This document shows positions 9,013 through 20,257 of a stretch of DNA of 64,000 bases, piece after piece; position 1 is the first letter of the stretch, and each line of letters opens with the position of its first letter. Source of the stretch: Natrarchaeobaculum aegyptiacum (lineage in GTDB: Archaea > Halobacteriota > Halobacteria > Halobacteriales > Natrialbaceae). The position numbers and the translations under genes were made by a program. The DNA lies in the NCBI RefSeq assembly GCF_002156705.1, contig NZ_CP019893.1, forward strand, positions 3,472,001 to 3,536,000, read 5' to 3'. The notes beneath the pieces are model-generated. The model was not told the DNA's origin. It did not search any database and saw only the letters and a program-made list of their open reading frames with translations.

Positions 9013-10248
9013 ATGGGGACGGCAGCGGCGTCGCTCTCGGAACCGGCGGTGCTCGCACACACCAAGCGGCGGCTCTTCGCTGACGACGAGCGCACGTACG
9101 CCGTCGCGGACACCCAGTTCGCCACGGAACGGTGGCTCGAGGATCAGCCGGTCGCCACGGAGATCCGGGAGGTGCTCGCCCCGTTCAACCACGTTCGCGT
9201 CGGAAGCGGCTATCCCGACCTCGTCGGCGTCGGTCGCCTCGAGTCTGACCTGCTCTCGGTCGAACGACTGGGCGAGGAGCCGCCACTCGTCGTCGTCGAG
9301 GCCAAAGGCTACGCGAGCGGGGGCGTCGACACTCGCCGGGGGATCGTCCAGGCCCACGATCGACTCCACGAGGCGAACGCGGCTTACCTCGCTGCGCCCG
9401 CTCCAGCGATCACCGAGGCGGATCGGACGCTCGCGCGCGAACTCAACGTCGGCGTCCTCGGCGTCGACGCAGACGGCGAAGTGACGCCGCTCGAGGTGCC
9501 GCGTCTCGTCGGCAACCGGACGACGACCGAAGCGAACGCGATCAGGTTTCAGGCGAGCGCACAGGGCGTAACCGATCAGTCCTTCAGCCTCAATCACCCC
9601 AAGAATTACCTCGGCTACCCGCTGGCCGCGTACGCTGACGGGGATACGACCGACCTCCTGTCGAGGTACAGCGTAGTGAGTGCCGTCGAATCCGCCAGAC
9701 GTGGCGCTGCCTTTCTCGGGCTCGTCGAGGACGGTCCGCAGGAACGACTGACGCCGCTCGGACAGGAGGTCGTCCGATTCGCGCTCGCACGCTGTGGTTC
9801 CGTCGAGGCCGCCCTCGAGGAGTTCGCCGACTGGTATCGCTCGCCGAAACGGTTCGTCGACCTCGCCCCGGCGTGGGGACGGCTCGCGCGACGAGTCGTC
9901 TTCGCGTATCCCGCGACGGAGCTCATCGTCACCGAACTGCAGACGATGCACGACGACTGGATCGACGAGCCGACGCTCGTCGACCTGCTCGAGCACCTTC
10001 ACGAACTCCACCCGACGTTCGCGGTCGAACTGTTTCTGAGGGGCGACGAGGCCGTCCGACGCCGTGTGCTCAGGAGTGATGGCGGTCTCCGGCGATCGGA
10101 ACTCGAGGACGGGACGATTTACCACGCACCGACGGTCTTCCAGCTGAAGGCGATGTGCTATCACACGGGCATCCTCACCGACCGCGGCGCCGAGCCCCAC
10201 CGACTCGAGCCGACCGAAGACGTCTGGGCGCTGCGAGAACCGTTGTGA
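9013..10248 (+). CDS. PD-(D/E)XK nuclease-like protein with C-terminal helical region
   Basis: The 411-aa protein has an N-terminal restriction-endonuclease-like fold. Asp69 sits in GYPDLVGVGR, and Glu96 and Lys98 in VVVEAKGY give the D...E-x-K active site. A following Q-A-H-D-R-L helix (Gln113) resembles the RecB-family motif III. The C-terminal half (about residues 190-411) is mostly helical, contains segments that look like winged-helix units, and ends in ALREPL. A DNA-cleaving role is inferred, for example repair, defence or decay of foreign DNA. No methylase or helicase is adjacent. The start is ATG at 9013, the N-terminal helix beginning soon after. Confidence 0.7.
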   Translation: MGTAAASLSEPAVLAHTKRRLFADDERTYAVADTQFATERWLEDQPVATEIREVLAPFNHVRVGSGYPDLVGVGRLESDLLSVERLGEEPPLVVVEAKGYASGGVDTRRGIVQAHDRLHEANAAYLAAPAPAITEADRTLARELNVGVLGVDADGEVTPLEVPRLVGNRTTTEANAIRFQASAQGVTDQSFSLNHPKNYLGYPLAAYADGDTTDLLSRYSVVSAVESARRGAAFLGLVEDGPQERLTPLGQEVVRFALARCGSVEAALEEFADWYRSPKRFVDLAPAWGRLARRVVFAYPATELIVTELQTMHDDWIDEPTLVDLLEHLHELHPTFAVELFLRGDEAVRRRVLRSDGGLRRSELEDGTIYHAPTVFQLKAMCYHTGILTDRGAEPHRLEPTEDVWALREPL

Positions 10249-10341
10249 CGGCCACTGCTGACGCTCGGCGGGAGTGGTATGTTCACTCGGGGAAAGCCGA
10301 CGCTCGAGGAGACGGTCGTCGAACGGGGTGGAGAAGGTTCC

Positions 10342-10659
10342 CTAGAGCGACGGTTCGCCGCCGGTGGTGGTATTCGGCCCCGTGGCCGGCGTCGCGGCGT
10401 CGTCGATCGTGACCGCGAGTTCGTCTCCGACAGACCGGAGCGTGACGACGCGACCGCAGTAGGTAAACTCGAGACTCGTGAAACCGGGTGCCGCACAGGC
10501 CGAATCCAGGACGTCAGGGTCGATGGTGTCGTAGAGCGGGTCGAGGTCGAGCGGATCGACGCCCTCGAGGCGTGCACAGCGTTCGATAACGACCATGCTT
10601 GGCCGCCGGTCTTCCGAGACGGTCTCAGTCACGGCCTTCGTACCCGTGGTTGCATCCAT
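10342..10659 (-). CDS. HalOD1 output domain protein
   Basis: The 105-aa product is almost entirely one HalOD1 domain: an N-terminal helix (VVIERCARLEGVDPLDLDPL), then Y-D-x-I-D-P-D-x-L-D and strands with F-x-Y-C-G-x-x-V-T. HalOD1 is a haloarchaeal signalling output domain that also occurs alone, as here; the mechanism is unknown. The start MDATTGTK at 10659 is chosen over upstream frame extensions lacking domain character. It is divergent from katG, with about 320 bases between them. Confidence 0.8.
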   Translation of the reverse strand: MDATTGTKAVTETVSEDRRPSMVVIERCARLEGVDPLDLDPLYDTIDPDVLDSACAAPGFTSLEFTYCGRVVTLRSVGDELAVTIDDAATPATGPNTTTGGEPSL

Positions 10660-13122
<2,463 letters not shown>

Positions 13123-13238
13123 TCTCTCCCGCACCACCCCGTCCGGCCACGACGACCGAACCGATCCGTTTTTTCGCCCGTTTCGAACGACCTCGAGCAA
13201 CGAGCTTTTGCTCTCTCGCACCCACCCTATCGATCCGA

Positions 13239-13850
13239 ATGCCGGTCGAACCAGACGCGAGCGCCGACGACCCCCACACCGTCCTCCGAACCGATCCCGT
13301 GATGGCCGACCTGCTCGAGCGCCACGACCTCGAGCCACTCGATCCCGAAGTCGACGAGTTCGAACGGCTCTGCGTCTCGATCGTCAACCAGCAGCTCTCG
13401 ACGGCCAGCGCGACCGCTGTCCGAAAGCGCGTCTGGGACGTCCTCGACGACACCGTCACTCCCGAGCGAGTACTCGAGGCGTCGACCGACGAACTTCGGG
13501 AGGCCGGCCTCTCGAGGACGAAAGTCGAGTACGTGAGGAACGTCGCCAGCGCGTTTCAGGAGCGCGACCTGACTCGAGCGGGGCTCGCCGATAGGTCGAA
13601 CGAGAGCGTGATCGACGAACTGACCCGGATCAGGGGCGTCGGCCGGTGGACGGCGAATATGTACTGCATCTTCGTCCTCCAGCGGCCCGACGTGCTCCCG
13701 CTCGGCGACCTCGCCGTCCGTCGCGGGATCGAGCAACTGTACAACGACGGCGACGATCTATCGCGAGCCGAGATGCAACAGATCGCAGCGCCCTGGCGGC
13801 CCTATCGCAGTCTCGCGACACGGTACGTCTGGGCCGAGTACGAGTCCTGA
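13239..13850 (+). CDS. DNA-3-methyladenine glycosylase, AlkA/HhH-GPD family
   Basis: The 203-aa base-excision repair enzyme removes alkylated bases from DNA. The helix-hairpin-helix is RIRGVGRWTANMY at about residues 130-142. It is followed by the Gly/Pro-rich loop with catalytic Asp157 in VLPLGDLAVRRG. Upstream, SIVNQQLS at 47-54 is the usual substrate-pocket helix of this group. The length corresponds to the HhH-GPD core without the N-terminal AlkA beta domain. It follows katG on the same strand after 116 bases; both act on damage (peroxide, alkylation), but a shared transcript is not shown. Confidence 0.9.
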   Translation: MPVEPDASADDPHTVLRTDPVMADLLERHDLEPLDPEVDEFERLCVSIVNQQLSTASATAVRKRVWDVLDDTVTPERVLEASTDELREAGLSRTKVEYVRNVASAFQERDLTRAGLADRSNESVIDELTRIRGVGRWTANMYCIFVLQRPDVLPLGDLAVRRGIEQLYNDGDDLSRAEMQQIAAPWRPYRSLATRYVWAEYES

Positions 13851-13965
13851 AATCGACTGGCGTCCAGCGTTGGTCGAGAGTGGAGTCGACACCGACACAG
13901 ACACACGCCAGACTGGACGAGACTGGCCCCGTCGCTTTTCGACCTCGAGACCGTAGCACCGACCG

Positions 13966-14502
13966 ATGCAACCGGTCGTTCACCTGGCGGTCGGCTACCT
14001 GTGCTACGCCGGGTACTCCCGGGCGAGAACGGGGAGCGCCCCCGCGGAACTGCCGGCGCTCGTCGCGGTTGTCGGTGCGGCACTCCCCGACCTCATCGAC
14101 AAGCCACTGGCGTTCGCGGGCATCGTCGACGTCGGGCGGACGATCGGTCACTCGCTGTTGTTCGCACTCCCGCTGGTCGTCGCCGTCTGGGTCCTCGCTC
14201 GAGCGTGGAACCGCGAGCTCCTCGGCGTCGCGTTCGCCATCGGCTACCTCTCGCACATCACGACCGACGTGCCGTGGCACGTCGTCTCGGGCGACTACCA
14301 CGAACTCGGCTTTCTGCTGTGGCCGATCACGCCGATGCCGGAGTACACCGGCACGAAATCGCTTGGAACCGTCGCCGGCCTCGAGGTCACGACGCTCTGG
14401 CTCGAGGCCGTCATCCTCGTCGCTGGCGTCGCGCTCTGGTGGGTCGACGGCCGACCGGGACTCGAGCCGATCCGTCGCCGGTTCAGAGCGTCCCGACGGT
14501 GA
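13966..14502 (+). CDS. Membrane-bound metal-dependent hydrolase (YdjM/DUF457-like)
   Basis: The 178-aa integral membrane protein has about five helices. Conserved polar motifs of this family lie between them: an early His (VVHLAVGY), LPDLIDKP, GHSLLFALP and the His-Asp cluster YLSHITTDVPWH. In the family these residues are proposed to bind a metal for hydrolysis of an unknown lipid or peptide bond. It ends one base before the stop of the convergent P-type ATPase gene. Confidence 0.8.
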   Translation: MQPVVHLAVGYLCYAGYSRARTGSAPAELPALVAVVGAALPDLIDKPLAFAGIVDVGRTIGHSLLFALPLVVAVWVLARAWNRELLGVAFAIGYLSHITTDVPWHVVSGDYHELGFLLWPITPMPEYTGTKSLGTVAGLEVTTLWLEAVILVAGVALWWVDGRPGLEPIRRRFRASRR

Positions 14503-17055
14503 TCACTCCTCGTGTGTGGGCGGCGTCTCGGGTTCGACGTTCGCCAGCCGCATCGCGTTCCCGGTCACGCCGAGGCTCATCCCCATGTCGCCGATGACGA
14601 CCGCGTGGATGACCGTCACGATCCCCACCGGGGCACCCGCCGCGAGGACGGCCTTGACCGCCAGACTCGACCAGATGTTCTGGCGGATCACGCCGTTTGC
14701 CTTCTCCGAGAGTTCGAAGAGGTACGGGAGGCGCGTGAGGTCGTCGCCCATCAGCGCGACGTCGGCCGTCTCGAGTGCGGTGTCGGTCCCCGCCGCGCCC
14801 ATGGCGATGCCGACGGTGGCGGTCGCGAGCGCGGGCGCGTCGTTGATACCGTCGCCGACCATGGCGACGTGGCCTCCGTCGCCGGCGTCGCCCTCGAGTC
14901 GGCGGATCCACTGGAGTTTCTCCTCCGGCAGGAGTTCGGCGTGGTACTCGTCGATGCCGACCGTCTCGGCGATGGCGCGGGCGGTGCCCTCGTTGTCGCC
15001 GGTGAGCATCACGACGCGGACGCCCTGCTCCTGGACCCGCGAGATAGCCCACGCGGCCTCGGGGCGAACCTCGTCGGCGACGCCGATCACGCCGATCGGT
15101 CGGTCCTCGGTGCCGACAACCACGACGGTCTTGCCCTGTGCTTCGAGGTCCGGGACGACGCTCTCGAGGACGTCGAGACAATCCGCTCGGCTACACTGGG
15201 GTGTCGTCTCGTAGCCCATCGCCGCCAGCGAGACGCCGCCGTCGGTCGTCGCGTGGACGTGCGCCAGATCCGCGAGGCCGTCGAACAGGTCTGGTTTGCC
15301 GACGTACCAGGTGTCGCCGTCGACGTCGGCACGGACGCCCTCGCCGGCCAGCGCCTCGAAGTTCGAGACTGCGAGGTCGCTGGCGGTGCCGTGTTCGTCA
15401 CCGTCATCGGCGCCAACATCCTGCTCGTCGGCGTAGCCGACGATCGCCCGACCGACCGGGTGTTCGCTGCGTCGCTCGACGGCGCCTGCCAGTTCCAGCA
15501 CCTCCTCCTCGTCGGCCCCCTCGAGCGGGATCACGTCGGTCACCGAGAGGTCGCCCTCGGTGAGCGTCCCCGTCTTGTCGACCGCGAGGACGTCGGTCTC
15601 GCCCGCGGCCTCGAGGTGACGGCCGCCCTTGACGAGGACGCCGTTTCGCGCGGCGCTGGTGATCCCCGAGACGACGCTAACCGGCGTCGAGATGACGAGT
15701 GCACACGGACAGGCGATCACGAGGAGCGTCAACCCGACGAGGAACCAGTAGCTCCACGACCCGCCGAAGACGAGCGGTGGGACCACCACGAACGCGGCGG
15801 CGAGGACGACCACGATCGGCGTGTAGACGCTGGCGAAGCGATCGATGAACTGCTCTCGGTCGGTCTTCTCACGTTCGGCGTCTTCGACCAGCTGGACGAT
15901 TCGGGCGATCGTCGACTCCGCCGCCGGCGAGTCGACCGTAACCTCGAGGTAGCCGGAGTCGGCGATCGTCCCGGCGTAGACCTCGTCGCCTGCCGTTTTG
16001 TCGACGGGGACGCTCTCGCCGGTGATCGGCGACTGGTCGACGGCGCTCTCACCGTCCCGCACGGTGCCGTCCGCGGGGATCTTCTCACCGGGTCGGACGA
16101 CAACGCGGTCACCGATCTCGAGCTCGGAGACGGGGACCGTCTCTTCGCTGCCGTCTCCGTGTGTGACCGTCGCGGTCTCCGGCGAGAGGTCCATGAGCTC
16201 CCGGAGAGAGTCACGCGCGCGGTCCATCGAGAACCGCTCGAGTAACTCGGCGACCGAGAAGAGGACGGCGAGAAGCGCCCCTTCTTTCGGGTGGTGGGCG
16301 ACGACCGATGCGACGATCCCGATGGTCATCAGGAAGTCGATGTCCAGACTGCGGTTGCGGGCCGAGTAGTAGCCGTTGCGCAATATGGGCGCGCCGGCGA
16401 TCGCGGCGGCGATGACGAACAGGACGTGCGAGAGCGCGTACTCACGGCCGAGGGCGGTCGCGAGCGTCGGATCGAGCCCCGGGAAGACGAACTCGAGTGC
16501 GAGTCCGATGGCCACGAGGACACCCCCGAGAGCCGTCCCACCGCCACGAGGTGTCGCCCACACCGCGCGAGCCCGGGCCACCGGCTCGTCGGTGCTATCC
16601 TCGAGCGAGTGTGCCTCGTATCCCGCCGATTCGATCGCGTTCCGAACCGTGTCGGCGTCGACGTCACCGTCTCCCGTGACCGTCACACGTCCGGACGTGG
16701 GACGCGTCTCGATCGTCTCGACCCCGTCGACGCCCTCGAGGGCGTTCTCGACCTTCGTGGCACACGAGGCACAGTCCATCCCGGGGACCGAAAACGTCCG
16801 TTCGCCGTCTTCGTCTGCAACCTCGTAGCCCGCTGCGCGAACGCGCTCGCGGATCGCCGCGTCGCTGGTCGCGGTGGGGTCGTAGGTCACCGCGAGGCGC
16901 CCGCTCGTCACGCGGGGCTCGATGGCCTCGATTCCCTCGAGTCGGTCGACGCTCCGCTCTACTTTGCCCGCACAGGAGGGACAGTCCATCTCGGGGACCG
17001 AGAGCGTGAGCGTCCGTCCCTGCTCGCCTGACTCGTCGACACCGACATCGCTCAT
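14503..17055 (-). CDS. Heavy-metal P1B-type ATPase, Zn2+/Cd2+ class
   Basis: The 850-aa metal exporter starts with two heavy-metal-associated domains, each with its metal-binding pair (Cys25-x-x-Cys28 in MDCPSCAGK, Cys95-x-x-Cys98 in MDCASCATK). The transmembrane CPC motif lies in IACPCALVISTPVSVVSG; the ST-P-V-S/A-x-V-S-G continuation and a late GDMGMSLGVTGNAMRL with Asp match the ZntA/CadA (P1B-2) class rather than copper pumps. The phosphorylation motif DKTGT, a SEHPVGRAI nucleotide-binding motif and MVGDGINDAPAL are present. It should expel zinc, cadmium or lead at the cost of ATP. The HTH regulator gene lies immediately upstream (33 bases), and the two are probably co-transcribed. Confidence 0.93.
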   Translation of the reverse strand: MSDVGVDESGEQGRTLTLSVPEMDCPSCAGKVERSVDRLEGIEAIEPRVTSGRLAVTYDPTATSDAAIRERVRAAGYEVADEDGERTFSVPGMDCASCATKVENALEGVDGVETIETRPTSGRVTVTGDGDVDADTVRNAIESAGYEAHSLEDSTDEPVARARAVWATPRGGGTALGGVLVAIGLALEFVFPGLDPTLATALGREYALSHVLFVIAAAIAGAPILRNGYYSARNRSLDIDFLMTIGIVASVVAHHPKEGALLAVLFSVAELLERFSMDRARDSLRELMDLSPETATVTHGDGSEETVPVSELEIGDRVVVRPGEKIPADGTVRDGESAVDQSPITGESVPVDKTAGDEVYAGTIADSGYLEVTVDSPAAESTIARIVQLVEDAEREKTDREQFIDRFASVYTPIVVVLAAAFVVVPPLVFGGSWSYWFLVGLTLLVIACPCALVISTPVSVVSGITSAARNGVLVKGGRHLEAAGETDVLAVDKTGTLTEGDLSVTDVIPLEGADEEEVLELAGAVERRSEHPVGRAIVGYADEQDVGADDGDEHGTASDLAVSNFEALAGEGVRADVDGDTWYVGKPDLFDGLADLAHVHATTDGGVSLAAMGYETTPQCSRADCLDVLESVVPDLEAQGKTVVVVGTEDRPIGVIGVADEVRPEAAWAISRVQEQGVRVVMLTGDNEGTARAIAETVGIDEYHAELLPEEKLQWIRRLEGDAGDGGHVAMVGDGINDAPALATATVGIAMGAAGTDTALETADVALMGDDLTRLPYLFELSEKANGVIRQNIWSSLAVKAVLAAGAPVGIVTVIHAVVIGDMGMSLGVTGNAMRLANVEPETPPTHEE

Positions 17056-17088
17056 TGCTCACTCGTACGACCCCGATCGTGATACGCC

Positions 17089-17856
17089 TTATTTGGCGTG
17101 CGCCAACTCACTCGCCACGATCGCCTCGAGCGACTCGTCGGCCTCGACGTAGGTCCGTGCGAGCGTCGCCTCGGCGCGCCGGAGACGGTACGAAAGGGTC
17201 GAGCGTGGAATTGCAAGCCGGTCGGCAAGGTCGCCGAGTTCGACCTCTCGCGGGGTCTCGTAGTAGCCGTGTTCGACGGCCGCCCGGAGCGCCTCGCGCT
17301 GTTCGGCGGGCAGGGCCGGTCCGGTGCCGGAATCGACGTCGTTCCGGTCGGGATCCAGTTCGGTCAGTCGGAGGACCTCCATTCCGGTGCAGGCGTCGAC
17401 CTCGCGTCCGAGTGCGTCGAAGAACTCGTGGACGGGCGCTTCGCTCCCGAGGACGATCCGCCACCGGTATCGGCGACCCTCCCGGTAGGTCTCGAACAAC
17501 AACCCCTCACCCAGTTGTTCGAGAGCGACGTGGGGAACCGAGGTACAGACGTCGGTCCGGTCCCAGTAGGTGTAGACGACCAGCGCGTCACTCGAGCGAT
17601 CGAGCACCTGTACCTCGCAGTCGGCCCCACAGTCGTCTTTCACGAGACAGTCAGCGTAATAGTCTGCCGTCTCGTACGCTTCCTCGAGTTCTGCGAGCGC
17701 CTCCGAGGGCCCCTCGGCGTGATCGACCCGCCAGAGACTATCGGCGGTGACGTGACACGATAGCGAGCGGATCGACGCCCCCGGGTGCTCGGCGAGTACG
17801 TCGGCAACCGGATTCGTTTCCGGCTCGTACTCGAGGGCGAAGACGAACTCTCTCAT
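17089..17856 (-). CDS. HTH_10 (bacterio-opsin-activator type) regulator with cysteine-rich sensor
   Basis: The 255-aa protein ends in an HTH_10 domain (EVELGDLADRLAIPRSTLSY, then LRRAEATL) seen in the Bat-like regulators of haloarchaea. The N-terminal ~190 residues hold an unusual set of cysteines: CHV near 34, CLVKDDCGADC near 69-79, DVCTSVPH near 102 and DACTGM near 155. Its location 33 bases upstream of a Zn/Cd ATPase on the same strand suggests a metal-responsive activator, with the cysteines as sensor ligands. That function is inferred from context. The start is ATG at 17856 with no closer alternative. Confidence 0.85.
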   Translation of the reverse strand: MREFVFALEYEPETNPVADVLAEHPGASIRSLSCHVTADSLWRVDHAEGPSEALAELEEAYETADYYADCLVKDDCGADCEVQVLDRSSDALVVYTYWDRTDVCTSVPHVALEQLGEGLLFETYREGRRYRWRIVLGSEAPVHEFFDALGREVDACTGMEVLRLTELDPDRNDVDSGTGPALPAEQREALRAAVEHGYYETPREVELGDLADRLAIPRSTLSYRLRRAEATLARTYVEADESLEAIVASELAHAK

Positions 17857-17982
17857 GGTCGGAGACAGGGGATGAACCGATAAAGGCGTTCCCGACCACG
17901 GGCCGGCACTGACACCCCGACATGCGACGGGACCAATCTGTTTTGGCGGCAGGTATAGGACTACCCGGGTTCAGGTACTGGT

Positions 17983-18351
17983 ATGACCCAGTCGAAGAGC
18001 GCCCGCATGGAAGCGGCCTGTTCGTTACTTGCGGCGCCAGAACGTCGCTATCTCCTCTATCAGCTCGCCGATCGCGGAGACGCCCCTCTCGACGACCTCG
18101 TGACCCAGATCGCCGCCTGGGAAGACGAGTCGACCCCGGGCAGCGTCGAACGCGAGACGCGACAGCGCGTCTACGTCTCGCTGGTCCACAACCACCTTCC
18201 GCGACTGGCCGACTACGACATCGTCGACTACGATCTGCGCAGCGGCGACGTCGTCCTCACCGACGGCTACGCAGACGTCGAACCGCTGCTCGAGCAGTTC
18301 CGCCAGACCGAGTCGATCGACGAGATCCGCGACCTGCCGGCACTCTGTTGA
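17983..18351 (+). CDS. DUF7344 winged-helix protein
   Basis: The 122-aa protein looks like the haloarchaeal DUF7344 family: a winged-helix fold opening with ACSLLAAPERRYLLYQL, a second helix rich in acidic residues, then VYVSLVHNHLPRLADYDIV and a wing ending DLRSGDVVLTDG. Such proteins are thought to be DNA-binding regulators. It is divergent from the HTH_10 regulator gene (about 126 bases apart), and a regulatory link to the metal pump is possible but not shown. A start at 18007 is an alternative. Confidence 0.75.
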   Translation: MTQSKSARMEAACSLLAAPERRYLLYQLADRGDAPLDDLVTQIAAWEDESTPGSVERETRQRVYVSLVHNHLPRLADYDIVDYDLRSGDVVLTDGYADVEPLLEQFRQTESIDEIRDLPALC

Positions 18352-18529
18352 GTCCGACGATTCAATTTTGATCTCCACCGGTTGCTGCGGTGGCAGACGT
18401 AGTTCTGTCACACTCGAGGCAGCGAGCTGGCGTTGTGCTGGCGGCACGCTATCGGCGTCACAGCAAATAGACGATCAATATATAAAAACTGAAACTCCCG
18501 CAGTGTGAAATTAATAGCGATTCCAGCGC

Positions 18530-20179
18530 ATGCGCGTCTCCTATCAACATGCGAACGTCCACAGCGGTAACGAGTCGACACTCCTGCGATTTACGACTGC
18601 AGATGGCACGCGTGCGTGTCTGCTCGTCGATGCCGGCGCTGGCGTCGACGTCGAATCCATGCTCGGCGACGACGAGTATCTGAACGCGATTTTGCTCACC
18701 CACGCTCACATCGACCACTACCAGACGCTCGCGAGAAACGTCCACCACAGTGCCCCGATTTACGCCTCACCGGCAACAGCGGCGATCCTCGAGCAGGCGT
18801 TACCCGAGGCCCAGAAGGACAACGACCTTGGCGACGTGTCAATCGCACTCGAGGCACTCGAGCCACTGGAGGAGTGGACATCGATCCTTCCACCACTCGA
18901 GATTCGACCGGTTTCTGCCGGACACACGCCTGGGGCAGCCGGGTTCGCCATCAGATTCCGCGACGAGAATTCGGGTGACGGCCCGCCCACCAGTGAGCAA
19001 CATCTCCTCGTTACCGGCGATTTTACGACGCGACCGTGTGCCGGATACGCTGGCCTCGAGACCTCCTACCCGTTCGATATCGACTGTCTGTTGTTGAACG
19101 CCTCGAACGACAACTCTTACACGGACTCGCTCAACGAGTCACTCGAAACGGTACTCGAGCGTGCGCTCGCCGGGTCGCGAGTCGTGGTTGCAACGAGTTC
19201 GCTCACCGGGGTCCACTACGCAACGGTACTCGCCCGCGTCGCGACGGAACTCGACTGCAGGTTGCCGATCACCCTCGTCGGCCAGGCTGCCAAACTGTAC
19301 AACGCACTCGAATACGACGAGCCAGAGGTCACACCCTGTGAAGTGTTCGACTGCCCTGACGAGGTACTCGACGACGGTGGCGTGACGATCACGGGACCTG
19401 AGTCGCCGACGACCGGGAGTTCCCGCCGCCTGCTCACAGCAGTCGGTGACGATCCTGGCGCGCTGTTCGTTCAGCTTTCGACAGGTTCCGGTGACGGTGT
19501 CCCGAACACACAGTGTACGACGCAGTCAGTTCGGCTGTCTAACCATCCGACACTCGAGACGATCGACGACGTCGTCCGCTCACTCGCTCCGATCGAGGTC
19601 GTCATCAAACACGCGGGAGGTGGTAGGCTCAGCCGGTTTCAGCGTCGGTTCGATCGGTGCTTCACGTGGGGGACGAACGACCACGACGTCCACCGACTCT
19701 ACGAAGACGGAAGCTGGAACGCTCCCGGATGGATCGCGGAGGAAACTGCGAGACGGATTCGGAGACGTCGGTGGGAGGCGGTACAAGAGCAGCCACTCGC
19801 AGCTGATACCACACTCGAGGTCGGCCGGCACGACCCCATCGACCTCGAGTCCGAGGGCGTCGACCTCGACACCCTCGAGGCGACGTTTGCACGGACTGCG
19901 CCAGACCCATATACGTCCACGGCCACCGATACCGGGGCCACCGACGGAGTAGAGCCTGCGTCCGGGATTGAATCACTCGAGGATCGATCGCTCGAGGAAG
20001 AACTCCTCGCTCGACTCGACGCGATCGACGCGAAACTCGACCGCTCCGACGAGACTGTCAGAGCCCGTGTGTTGAGTGGAGGGGAAGGCGAGCAATTTCT
20101 CCAGCTTCTCGACCGGACAGCACTCGAACCCGGAACGATCATCGAGATAACGATCACGACTGATCCGCACAGCGAGTAA
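18530..20179 (+). CDS. MBL-fold (metallo-beta-lactamase) protein, possibly beta-CASP-like
   Basis: The 549-aa protein has the metallo-beta-lactamase motif HxHxDH (LTHAHIDHYQTL) preceded by LLVDAGAG, a downstream SAGHTPGAAG and TGDFTT, so a two-metal hydrolase centre is likely. The middle part (about residues 190-320), with NASNDNSY, VVVATSSLTG and a long insertion, resembles a beta-CASP cap of nucleic-acid-processing members. The last ~120 residues are an acidic linker and a helical segment. RNA or DNA processing is a reasonable guess. TATA-like runs at 18478-18487 and 18510-18517 precede the gene. Confidence 0.72.
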   Translation: MRVSYQHANVHSGNESTLLRFTTADGTRACLLVDAGAGVDVESMLGDDEYLNAILLTHAHIDHYQTLARNVHHSAPIYASPATAAILEQALPEAQKDNDLGDVSIALEALEPLEEWTSILPPLEIRPVSAGHTPGAAGFAIRFRDENSGDGPPTSEQHLLVTGDFTTRPCAGYAGLETSYPFDIDCLLLNASNDNSYTDSLNESLETVLERALAGSRVVVATSSLTGVHYATVLARVATELDCRLPITLVGQAAKLYNALEYDEPEVTPCEVFDCPDEVLDDGGVTITGPESPTTGSSRRLLTAVGDDPGALFVQLSTGSGDGVPNTQCTTQSVRLSNHPTLETIDDVVRSLAPIEVVIKHAGGGRLSRFQRRFDRCFTWGTNDHDVHRLYEDGSWNAPGWIAEETARRIRRRRWEAVQEQPLAADTTLEVGRHDPIDLESEGVDLDTLEATFARTAPDPYTSTATDTGATDGVEPASGIESLEDRSLEEELLARLDAIDAKLDRSDETVRARVLSGGEGEQFLQLLDRTALEPGTIIEITITTDPHSE

Positions 20180-20257
20180 CCACCAGCTATTCACCCCCCG
20201 ATAGACTCTCGAGAAGCCGATCGAAACCTATAGGAACGGCTGAGGGAGACGGTCGAT

